Shown here: positions 22,810 to 34,300 of the stretch, piece after piece
How positions within the stretch are numbered: position 1 is the first letter of the stretch
How the letters are laid out: every line of letters begins with the position of its first letter
NCBI GenBank assembly: GCA_959347315.1
Contig: OY365814.1
Location: 29,361,623 to 29,425,622 of the forward strand
Length of the DNA: 64,000 bases
Reading direction: 5' to 3'
Origin: Bimastos eiseni
Lineage: Eukaryota; Annelida; Clitellata; Crassiclitellata; Lumbricidae
Made by a program: the position numbers and the translations under genes
Notes under the pieces: generated by a model
The model's database searches: none
Told to the model about the DNA's origin: nothing
What the model saw: only the letters and a program-made list of their open reading frames with translations

Positions 22810-22872
22810 CCGGGCAGAGGGAAAAGCAAATGAGGATGAGGGTCATCCCCATTTTCTTTTCCCTCTGCCCGG
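22810..22872. ncRNA. Near-perfect 30-bp hairpin (candidate small-RNA precursor or palindrome)
   Basis: The left arm starts CCGGGCAGAGGGAAAAG and the right arm ends TTTTCCCTCTGCCCGG. When folded, 28 of 30 positions pair (mismatches at 22827/22855 and 22833/22849) around a 3-nt GGG loop. The stem is GC-rich inside AT-rich DNA. The tiny loop is unlike ordinary animal pre-miRNAs, so a palindromic transposon relic is equally possible. Confidence 0.4.
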
Positions 22873-24685
22873 CCTTCAGCAAACATCAGGCAGTTTATAA
22901 ACAATGAATGCTCTGTAAAGGGTAAAAATAATGTATAATGCATGTATGATATATATCTCCTTCAGGCTTGAATTAATCCCCACAGGCAAGAGGTCAGCCA
23001 TTCGGATCCTTCTTCTCCATTTGACTCTGTCGCACGTAAGCCTTATATAATGCCTATCAGACAGTGCCAGACAGTGTAATCGTAAGTGTAATTTTTCTGT
23101 GCATGTCGTGCGTTTGCAGACGTTTGATTAAAGAATATACTTACTTACTTGCAGCAAGCTGAAAGAGTCACCATGGCAATGGTTGGCCCACGCACCCGAA
23201 TGGAACCCCCCAATGGTATCCCGTCCACAGCTGACAGATTGTATAGTGTTTAATATGCAAAAATACGTTCATTCATGCATGAATACATAATCCGTAGGCC
23301 TACGTACATGTGCAAGCTGTGCGTTAGTGGGAATATATAGGCCGCAAAGACTAGACGACATTCAGTGTTTACTTGCATGAAAAAGCAAATTTAAATGGTA
23401 GGTCGGCATACCTGAAAAACCGATTGAAGTCGAATAATCCTTTCCCACGATGACTCCTTTTAGCTCGCGGTACAAACTGACTGCTCGCCAGAGAGAGCAG
23501 GCCTACGACAATGCACGCATTGCAACTAGGGTCTCCTATTTACCCCGCAAACAACGACCCCCTTCGGTCTCCCTCTCCCAGCAGACAACATAAAGGGACT
23601 TTCATTTGGAGAGCGAACAAAAGATACAAATATCCCGAGAGGAATTTTTCCGTCAAGGGCGTATTTATATCGAGCGGCGGCTAGGGTTTCTTGGCTAGAT
23701 ATAGCAAGCAGATTGCCTTTGCCACTCGCTTCAATAATATTGTGGGCCTACCGTAACTATTTTGGCAATAGCGCAGGCCTGCCTGCAGTGGCCATGATTG
23801 GTCGAGCACTGTAGACCTATGTGATCATTGTGATGTCTATTCGATCAAGCCGTGCCTTGACGATGATAGGCCTCTGCTGGGCTACATGCGCAGATGTTTG
23901 AACCGATGGCGCTTCCGAAAAGCCCCTCTTAGCCCTTGCTGAGATACCCCATCGCAAATTAAGTCTTCTGAACTCCCCCAGTTTTTTTTAAACGCACGCC
24001 TCATTCAGACGGTGATTGATTGGTGAAGGATCTCACCTCAATCGAACCATACTTAAGGTCTGACTGTAAAATTAAAAAGATCGAAGGTATATACATGGTA
24101 GCTATATATATAGGCCGATATATATATACATGCGTGTTATATATAACTATATATATATATAGGCCTACAAATCACCATTTGGCAGCCAATCTGGATCGGG
24201 AGCGCCACTAATAAGCTTAAGCGCGATGTAAAAATTTCAGTTACAATTAAAATTACTTGCACCGCAGACATTTGAAGAGAAAATGTCGAACGTTCTTCTA
24301 TCACCAGCAAGTATTGACGCAACGAAACAGATTTCGTGATCATGTCTATAAAATTCTCATTTCCTTGAACATCTGTCGCTACCCGAATTGATTTAATAAT
24401 TTAAAGTTATTTTGATATCGCCTTACCCTTGATAGACAGCCGAGTTGTGCTAACGCCTACACTCTTAGGCTATGTGTCACCGTAAGTGTAGAGGAGGTGG
24501 GCAGTAGACACCAGACGCTCCCACCACCATCTTTTGCTTCTCCTGCCACGTGCCCTGTGAATAAGCTGGGTGCTGTAGAAATGTTGTGATCACGATAACG
24601 ATTACCCCGTTAAAAATAACGTTTAAAGAGGAATACAAACGTCCAACTAAAACACTATGTAGCCAAGTTCCCAACTTCACTATTG
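22873..24685. other. Gene-free stretch
   Basis: No recognisable gene. Short TA-rich runs occur near 24110-24165. A 63-codon frame at 24020 crosses the TA tract and has no support. Confidence 0.5.
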
Positions 24686-24689
24686 GTCA

Positions 24690-25255
24690 TATATTATAGG
24701 CCAATAGTTTTGGGGAAATTTACGATTAGAGATAATTAGGCTAATTACGATTTACATTTTTTTAAAGCATGATTAGACCTAGGCTACTTAATTGCGCTTT
24801 ACAATTTAGGGAAAAACTTACGATTATACCTACTTAATGAACTACAATTAAAAAAAATTACGATTTTACCTACTTAATGCTTCACAATTTAAAAAAATTA
24901 CGATTAGACTTACTTAGCCTAATGCTTCACAATTTAAAAAAAATTACGGTTAGACCTACTTAATGCTTTACAATTTAAAAAAAATACGATTAGACCTACT
25001 TGTCTTAATTACGATTTTACAATTTACGAGAAATTTACGATTAGCAATTAATTAGTAATTACGATTAACAATTTTTTTCAATGCACGATTAGAATTTAGA
25101 CATACTAATTTACGCTTTACAAAAAATTTACGATTACACCTACTTAATTACGCTTAACAATTTTCTTCAAATTTACGATTAGACCAGCTTAATTGCACTT
25201 CACAATTTCCCAAAAATTACGATTAGACCTACCTAATTACGCGCTACAAAGTAAG
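24690..25255. repeat. AT-rich ~45-55 bp minisatellite
   Basis: About eleven diverged units share the pattern TTACGATTAGACCTACTTAA followed by TGCTTCACAATTTAAAAAAA. The clearest units are at 24820-25010. Strand asymmetry (runs of A on the plus strand) is constant across units. No coding content. Confidence 0.85.
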
Positions 25256-25924
25256 ACTAACCCCATAATTATAACAATGCTAGTCTAACCGTTGCATGCA
25301 AAGTAGGCCCCTATAACGCTCACCCTGAAAATGCTGCTTCCACGAACACTTCAGATTTTCGAATCGTGAGTGGGCAATAATTGTGCAACAACAGGAACAA
25401 TTATATCATACATTAAATTGTGAAGTAGGCTCCTATGTCATCACAGCTGTAAACAAAACCATCCTCTTTTTCCTTTACTTATTCAATCTGCTTATAATTA
25501 TTGCTACCAGTGAAAACTTGTTTAAAATGCGAGCAAATATTATATCAGACTAAAGGACCAAAATATTGTAGGCGTACTCATCATTTATTCGGTAAATGAA
25601 AACCAAGCCATATATCTTGACATGACTGCTTCTTAGAAACAGTCATTTAATTACCACTTTAACTAGTTACTTACTTCTATACTTTAACAACAGGTATGGG
25701 TGACCCTGCCTACCCCTACCAAGTTAGGGGTAGGCCTATTATCCTTTCCATATGTCTCGATCATTCTCTATGTAATGACAATTGCTAACTAACGTTATTT
25801 TGCGGTTTATCTAATGGGGTTGGTGAAAAAAACGAGAGTTATCATGGAACACAGGACTTTCCTGTTCTTTCCGATCTTACATGTATTTTACCTGCGATTG
25901 AAGACCTAAATCGATTGCAGCCTT

Positions 25925-26090
25925 GTGTTGTCAGGTTTTAAAGAAGTCTAAACCTGACATGGTTACACCAGCGACGTCAGGTTGACACTGACAAAGTTAC
26001 AGCACCCCCGCCGTCAGGTCAATTTGGACAAGGTTACACCTACGCCAACAGTCAGGTTAGCCCTGACAAGACAACAACAATGCCTGACTA
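25925..26090. repeat. Short ~45-50 bp tandem repeat with GTCAGGTT
   Basis: About four units share GTCAGGTT, then TGACA and GGTTACACC (near 25931, 25976, 26013 and 26061). It is diverged but in constant order. Confidence 0.6.
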
Positions 26091-26491
26091 ACCCTTACAA
26101 GACTTGACAAATCTTAGTCGCTTTAAAGCAACTGATTGCAATAATCTATATGCACATAATTGTACACATAATTGTACTTGCTAAGTTGTAAATTATTTAT
26201 TCGGCAAATGAAAACCAACCCATGATTGTTTAATCTTGCAACTAACATGGCTACAGATGGTCAGAGGGTTGGTATAACTCGAAATTTTAGCAGATTGACA
26301 TTTTCCAATCAATTTTTTATGATTTTATCTCCTCGTTTCTACCCCAACAATCACATTTCAACTGAGTCTAGGCCAAATAAACTAGAAGAGCTAAAATTAC
26401 TCCTCCATTAATAAAATTACTCCTCCATTAATAATTTTTCAGTTATGATGATATCAGTGATTTTACTCTCATTGCCTCCATAAACAGCTTA

Positions 26492-26984
26492 GAGCCCATC
26501 CATATATTACGTACGCAAAAAATCGGATTTTCGGACCCCTCCCCCATGTTGCCTGCGTGCATTTCGTGGACCCCTCCCCATGCGTACATACATTTGAGCT
26601 CATATCCCCCCCCCCCCCATTGCAGAGGTTAAATAGCTAAAGACATCAATAAGACATCGATTTTACCACAGGCTATTTATTTATATTTATTTTTGTTAAG
26701 CATCATATTTAACAGCTTAAATTCGTTAACTGTTATGAAGAAATAAAACACTAACAATACTTGCATTTTAAAGTTTTAATGCTACATAAAATTGATTAAG
26801 CAGGAATATAGTCTGTGATTGGGTTTACAGTTCTCATTGTATTATTCCGTATAATGTATGTCATAATTAGAAAATTATATTTGCATACGTACATATTTTC
26901 GAGACCGCTCACCCCACCGTACGCACAATCGCCGAAATGCGAAACCCCTTCCCCTCGCTGCGTACGTAATATGAGGACGGCCCC
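26492..26984. mobile_element. ~490-bp TIR element (possible PIF/Harbinger-type MITE)
   Basis: The left end GCCCATCCATATATTACGTA matches the right end, whose reverse complement reads GGGGCCGTCCTCATATTACG then TACGC. The trinucleotide TTA lies just outside both ends, which would fit a 3-bp TTA target duplication as in PIF/Harbinger elements. Internal sequence includes a C-homopolymer (26607-26619) and no transposase. Confidence 0.55.
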
Positions 26985-27380
26985 TTAGCTTGACCCTTAA
27001 ACTTGCCATGCCACCAAAGGTCAACAGCCCTGTTATCAACTCTATGATCGAGTTTCTTAGAGGCTCAGCTCAACTGAAAAGTTGAGGTATATCAAACCTT
27101 ACCAGGGGATTGACCAAGCACTAAGTACCCATCCACTTAGTATGAAGCATATGCAGAAATCCAGAAGAACTCGCCCCACTCCCAGTACTTTTTATACACC
27201 CACATGTGTACGTATGCTTGCCCCCACCGAATCCTCTAGAGTGATCCATATTTAATCCGCACACGAAATCAAGGATTAAAGCCAATAATAGACAAAATAT
27301 AATCATAATCTCACACCCTTGTGCCCCGTTTCTTCTGTGTAGGTGCATAATCGGTATACCCCAAAAGCAAGCATAAACCC

Positions 27381-27595
27381 TTCATGCATATGCATTTGGA
27401 TAAACCCTTCCCCTTCATGCATATGCATTTGGATAAACCCTTCCCCTTCATGCATATCCATTTGGATAAACCCTTCCCCTTCATGCATATGCATTTAGAT
27501 AAACCCTTCCCCTTCATGCATATGCATTTGGATAAACCCTTCCCCTTCATGCATATGCATTTGGATAAACCCTTCCCCTTCATGCATATGCACCA
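27381..27595. repeat. 33-bp minisatellite carrying POU MORE palindromes
   Basis: There are 6.5 units of 33 bp. ATGCATATGCAT is perfect at 27384, 27417, 27483, 27516 and 27549. It has one mismatch at 27450 (CCAT) and at 27582 (GCAC). The period is divisible by three, so both strands give 11-residue repeat peptides, which are not real genes. The array is ~750 bp downstream of the SSRP1 stop codon. Confidence 0.95.
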
Positions 27596-27934
27596 AATCA
27601 ATGATCCTAAGCACTGGTCTTCCTGAATTCTGATACAACCATTGACTAACACCACATAGTATATACTGTATTATTTTAAATATACAACAGGCTTTCAAAA
27701 ACTGCAGACACCAACAAATTCTTATCACGTACAGTATGAACAGCACAGCAGAAACACTTCTGATGATGAGCTCCACCGGTTCCCCGCTTAATTCTCTGTA
27801 GCTCGTCACCACAGTTTTAATACAGATCAGGTTTCGTATTGCAGCTTAGAAAAATTAAAAGCAACATCTTCACCAACAGTATAAAGAAAAGTCCTTTCAC
27901 GGTAAAACTTCAAATATTTTTGCCTGCACCAATC

Positions 27935-27940
27935 TTTATT
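27935..27940 (-). terminator. Candidate SSRP1 poly(A) signal
   Basis: TTTATT on the plus strand is AATAAA on the minus strand. It lies about 400 bp after the SSRP1 stop at 28342, a plausible 3' UTR length. No cDNA evidence is available. Confidence 0.5.
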
Positions 27941-28341
27941 CTGTATCAGTTGCTAACAAGGCTGTGAGAACGATCTCCCACTGCTGCCAAAGTGGGTTGG
28001 ACGAGGTTTAACGTTTTAAAGTAGGTGTTGTTGATTTCCGATAATATAAGAGCCTGTAAAGTGGAAATAGTTACAAGTCGACCAGTCTTTTTCGCCCACT
28101 CCATGTGGGATGATACTCTCTGCACGCACAACACCCAGTCACACGCATCTAAACTGCTAAATACCACACGAAGTCCCAAAATAAATGGCACCCTAAGAAT
28201 GTTCAACCCAAAAGAGACGCATGAAACTGTGTTGACACTAGGCCTCATATTCGCAACATCAGAACTTCAGACGTCGACTTCGTATTATCTTCATAGAACG
28301 AAAAAAGGTTCTCTTTTTCTGTCCAACTACTGAGAAGTTAA

Positions 28342-31300
28342 TTATTCGTCCTCTGAGGAAGCAGCATCGCTCTGCATCGCAACATCGTCTGGAGACTGAT
28401 AAAAAGAAACACAAACAATAATCACATGTGTTAATAAATTCAAACTAACAAGCATGCAGTAAGACTACATGACATTGTAGTAACGGTCAATAAAAAGTCT
28501 AACAGGAGTAGAGTTTAACTGTAGGTCAGACTGTAAGGCGCACATCTGTTCTACTGTTTATTTTACAGTCGCCCCTAGGGAGTGGAAGACAGATTCAAAA
28601 GTACGGGCTAGCGGGTACTGAACCCATAAACTTCTGATCTTCGTGCCAGTTCGTGACCATTCAGCTTGGACAGCAGTTTAAATCGGCTTTTCTCATGCAT
28701 TACAAATCTTCTGCAAAAATCATGAGACATCGATCTCAACTTTCAGTTGTGCAATGCTCTCATTGTAATATAAACTGATTTAAATGTGGTTCGATATATT
28801 GCTCCTGAAGACGCTGATTTAAATATAATTGAATTCATTTCCATTTTGTAATGAGATGCTCTGATGACGTCAAATAAAGACACTCGTGGTACCACTTGCA
28901 ATGCAATTGCTATAAATCAGGTGAGCCAATCAAAGCAGAATAACAAAGACATCTCTCCTCTGATATATTTATCAATCAATCAAGAATACTTTATAAAGCA
29001 CCCCTTCAAGATATCTACTCAGAGGCACTCCCAACCTAACTCTTAGCTGAAAAGGACAGTTTTAAAAGATTTTAGAGAGATTTTAAGAGATATATTAGGG
29101 CTGTACCGAATAGGTGAGTTTCACTATACGACTGAATACAAATAATTGGACGAACTATTAGGATGGGTTTCAATTTCTAATGAACGAATGATGCCAGCAA
29201 CGTTGTAATAGCTTTCAAGCTGTAAAAAGCTTACACAGTGGTACTGTGGTTGATCGGTTAGAGCGGTCAGCCCGAGGCGTTCAGTGTGTGCTGAGCGCGT
29301 GGGTTCGAGCCTCGACAGGGGGTCAGTCACTGTGTAGGGACCTTGAGCAAGTCCTTCGCGCACCATTGCTTTGCAGTACAACTGCAATTGCGCTGTCGAG
29401 GCATGTGTATGCACTTCAGAGCAAAAAGATGTTGGAAGAAGGGCCGTATCAAATTTCGGTAATAATAATAAAAGCGCAGTAAGTTTGCCTTCAATTTGAC
29501 AAATGTAAGGAGTTTATGAAACACTGTGTCTCTCTCTTTTTCCTTTTCCATTTTGTCGCATTTGTGTTTACGGTTTTGTTTGCTATGATCAATATAATTA
29601 ATTATGTCAATTCTTTGCATTACTTTATATTCAAAACGACTCGTTTTCGATAAGTTTAGCTTTAGCGTTGTTTAACTTGCTTCTAGTTAAGAATTAATGC
29701 TATAATTTACTTAGTTGGAGCTACCTAGCGGGACTATTGATTGTCCTTTCTGGATGCCTATTGTTGTTGAATGATGAAAAAATAATTTGTATTTCTATTT
29801 GGGTTCAACGGCTGCAATAAATGAATTGAATCAGGTTTAATTGCAACTAAATCACGCGTAGGAGGGGCAACAACATACCGGCGCCCGATCACTCTCGCTC
29901 TCCCTTTTCTTCTTGAGAGGTTTGTCTTCCGATCCACTGCTTTCGCTCTCAGAGATAAACTCTTTGCTCTTTGCGCCAGTAAACGTCTCCGTAACCTTCT
30001 TCTGCACCTTTTTAGCCGAAGCCCTGAAATTGCCAAACATTCAAGTTAATTTTTAACTGTCATGCCAAAATGTGTGCAGAATGGTTTGCCCAAAAGTTGG
30101 ACATTTGTTGAAATCTGAAGAAGTCTCTTAGCCAGTCAGTGTTTCATCCATTCACTAAGGGCAAATGATCCTCATATTCAGAGGTGAGTTAGCCTACTCA
30201 TATTTCAAGCCGAATAAGTCTACTCGTATAGACCTGCATAAAACAGGTCAAACAAACTGAAGACTTTCTTACGGAGCTGTAGACGATCCCCCGGATTTCT
30301 GGTTGTACTCAACCATGGCAGCTTCATATTTCTTCTTTTCTTCAGCCGCCTTCTTCTCCCATTTCTGCAAAAGTTTAAAAAAGATGTAGACTGAGAGCAG
30401 ATTTTATCATTTAAACAAAGATCCTTTGATCACTAATTTTGTGCCATATTACTCTTTAAGCCGAGTAGATTCAATTACTAAGCACTATTTTCTGCCATTC
30501 ATTTGCTTTACACTATTCTATATTTATTTCATGCGTGCGATATACTTACATTTCTTCAGTTCGTTAGTAATTTTCTACTCAATGCACATATCCAACCTAT
30601 CTTAATAACTTGTTGCTAAGCTTCCATGTGCATTGTGCACTTTTGAACAATTTCTAAGGAAGGCATTATCATATTAATAGTGAGGCACGGTGGCCGATTG
30701 GTTAGAGCGGTCGGCCCACAACGCTCAGAGCGCAGGTTTGACCCTCGCACGAGGAATCACTGTGTAGAGACCTTAAGCAAATCCATCACTCAAAATTGCT
30801 CTGCAGTACAACTGCAATCGTGCCATCAAGACGTGTGCACTTATAAGCAAAAATTTTTCGAAGAACGACAATATCAAATTTCAGAATAAATAGATTTAAA
30901 AAGATATAGAAGTTGGATAGGCATTAAGCAGAGGTGAGAAGGAACTGTTGCAAGGCAATACTGAAACACTCCTAAACAGTTATCACTTCAGAAAGACACA
31001 CATCAATAACAAAGTTCATCAAAATTAGAAGCCAAATGCAAAACAAACAAACAGAACAGTTAAAACAGACCACCAGAAAACTCCTAGATGAACATCAACA
31101 GATGCAAAGAAGAACAATTAAAGTAATAGGCTGTATTCCAAACCAATTGTAAAAAGACACTCAACAGCAACCTCCACAAAAAGACACCAACAATTCCAGC
31201 CACGTACCGGCTTATCCGTCACCTCCTTCCATTTCTCCCCTGCCTTCTTGGCCAGCTCGGCAACTCCGAGCCCAGGATTCGCCTCCTTCAGCTTCCCTCG

Positions 31301-34300
31301 GTTGTCGTTGAACCATAAGAAGTAAGCACTCTGCGGCCGTTTTGGTCGGTCTGCGTCCTTCTCCTTTTTCGGTTTCTTCGACGATGCCTAAAAAGATTAG
31401 TAATGTAATTAAAGCAAAATTATAGATAACATAATAATAATATTCGTTTAATTAAAATTAATTCAAACTGGCAAATCCGCAGAGTCATTTAACGAAACAG
31501 TAGAAACACATGATAACAAGTTAAACAAGAGTTGATTTTATAACTGCAAGGCACCATCCATCCTACTGCAGCAGGATAAAGGATTAGGAACAAAGCAGCA
31601 TAAAGCACACGACCTCGTGACCTTTCACCCCAGAATGATTGCAGAAAGGTCATTGCACATCCTTCAAAATAGCTGAAAAATTCTGCAAACTTACTTTCTT
31701 AGGTGTCGACTTCTTGGCGGGTTTTTTGCTCTTCGCTGCAGGTTCATCATCTGAACTTGCCTCCGACTCTTCCTTCTTACTCTTGCTTGGCTTTTTGACT
31801 TCCGCCTTTCGCGGCTTTGGCGCAGAATCTTCGTCAGAACTACTCTCGGCCGATCCCTTGTCCTCGCCTTCCGCCTCGTCCTCAGAGGCCGTTGAGGGCG
31901 GATTGCTGTCATACCTAAGCGAACGCAAATTAATTTAATTTATTGAAGAATTTCCAAATCACCTCTTTATACGAGGCAGTTCCAGTGCAAAGGACATAAA
32001 GAGAAAAGATAAGATTAAAGACAATGGGAGATCGAACTGTGGAGCAAACTGAGGCAGGTCTTTCCACAGTAAATTAAGTTACAATGCAGAAAAAAGCTTG
32101 GCATTGGGACATGACAGCCCTACCACGAGGAACAGGCAGGTTAAAGCGATCCAGAAATCGAAGAGAGACTGGCTGAATAAATGGATCCGATTGACTGAAC
32201 TTAATTTCTGTCTAACTACAACATTAACAAAATAAACATATTTTCTCTAAACCAATAGCAAGTCAACCAATTCACAAGTGCTTTTTCTATGCAACCACCA
32301 TAAGTTAGAGTTAGACCAATAAGACCACGAGGAGATGCAATGAGAAGAAGGAAGACAATGAGAGGAAGAGAAGAAGATAATGAGAGGAGACAATGAGAAG
32401 AAGACAATGAGAGGAAGAGCAGAAGAAGACAATGAGATGAAGACAATGAGAGGAAGAGAAGAAGACAATGTTAAGAGACAATGAGATGAACTACTCACTC
32501 GTCATCTGGTTCACTGGCACTGCCCTGCGGCTGGAAGTCTTCGTCTACAAAGACAGCCAACGGAGATTGATGAGTAATAATAATAATAATTTTAGTTTAA
32601 TTTCAAACTGACAAGCCGCAGCATGATCACAAGTACAGTACGAACAGATGACGACAAGTTATTACAGGAGTCGAATTTAAACTGTTGACAGCCATGCAAG
32701 GCGTCCATCATATTAACCATCCCATTATACCAACACTGACAACATATGCCTGTGTAATCGAGATGTTGCAGGAACTGAGCGCAGTTCCTCCAAGACTGAG
32801 TGTAAATGAAGAACTCCTACCTGATTCGTCCTCATCGTCCTCGTCATCATCTCCGCCACCAACGTCTGTTCGGACTTTTCCCTCGGCCTTCATCTTCACG
32901 AGGTAAGCGTCGTGATCATCGCCAGACTCATCATCATCTGAATATGTCACAGACGTCTTTGTCTCCTAAAACAAAATGGGATGACAAAATAAACAACTTG
33001 GCAATGTTAACATCTGAAAGAGCATACATCAGAAGACAATAAAACATACAAACGTTATGAGACTGTAAAGGTAAGTATTTGACTAGTTACCAGGCTAGCA
33101 AGTGAATGTATCACAAATCCCTCAAAAAACAAATACGCTAAGAATAAAGACATCGTAGATACAAAGATTATCCCTAGATTCTTAGAAGTGGCATAAGTAA
33201 TAATTATACTAAATGTGAAATTTATTACTGCTGTGTAGTCTTGTGATGCCCTGTATTTAAAGTCAATTAATAAACCACTTCAAAAACAGAAAAAATGCTT
33301 CCTTATTTAATGGTCTAGACATAGATTAACTAGACACCCGGACGCAGACTAATACCTGGTCAGAAAAAAGTGCTTGAGATAACATTGTGGTATTCAAAGA
33401 AGATGAGATATGGGACAAAAGAAATACCATACAACAAAGCACCTTACAATCACACAAATAATAAACAACATACAATCAAACACGATACAATCACATACCG
33501 ATTTGTCCCTGTTCTTTATTTTCAGTTTCTTCTGCTGCACAAAGTCATACAACTTTCCATATTCTTCCCTGAAAGGCATTTAATTAAGACAAATATATCA
33601 AATAAAGTCAAAAACAATTAATTAAAAGATAATCAGCATTCAGTAAGCTTAGGTATCTACTGCACAATACGCAACCCCCGATCATACACCAGAAGAGTAA
33701 CAGTGATAAACCAAAATAAAAGTCCTCTCTGACCGATAAAAAGCAGTTTGGTAACAGAAAATAACCTGGGGCAGGATATAATTCAAAGGCAACACACTGG
33801 CATGACGAACAGAAGGATGCAGGGTATGATTCCCCTCCCCCCATAAGGTCAACTCAGCCTTTCACTCCCAAGGCAGTGACTTTAAAATGAGCAGTACGAC
33901 AAACGGAAGCCTTGCAGGCTGCGACGCAGTCAAATATGACACAGGTCTGTTAAACTTATAATCATCAATTATTATTATAACATGTAATTTTACTTGTCAG
34001 TGAAAATTTTATAAACAAATATAATAATTATATTGGTTCAACACATGTTCGGCCATATTTCGACATGTAAACATAAGCCAGGCCTGACAAACTGCTTGAT
34101 AACAGACCGACTCTGGCGTTGTATCGTCTGCTCTCCAGTGTCCCCTCCATTAACTGCACTTCCGCCCAAGTATTAATCTTGAAGGGCGTCATATAAATTT
34201 CCCACAATTGATTTAACCCCTAAAGTGCAGTTTTATCTCTGATGCATTTTGGTGGCATCGTAATCGATAAAAAAATTGCACAATGAACGCCATCTTACTT

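Larger units (their letters stand above)
28342..30023 (-). other. SSRP1: SSRP1 exons 16-17: basic/serine C-terminal tail
   Basis: Exon 16 reads [20 protein letters not shown] then KKKRESESD, matching the SKEF.S.ES.SGE.K.KKKRR tail of animal SSRP1, a nuclear-localisation and CK2-type region. Exon 17 adds [17 protein letters not shown] and the stop codon TAA at 28342-28344. Intron 16 (28396-29878) contains a family A SINE. Confidence 0.9.

Noticed and set aside
27311..27655. 11-residue repeat peptides (MHMHLDKPFPF and its antisense)
   Set aside because: Both strands are open only because the 33-bp unit is a multiple of three.
29237..29330. Functional tRNA gene
   Set aside because: A- and B-box-like sequences exist, but no acceptor-stem pairing or clean cloverleaf was found, and two more diverged copies with the same non-tRNA body show a SINE.
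31639..31938. 99-codon plus-strand frame
   Set aside because: It is the antisense shadow of SSRP1 exon 13.
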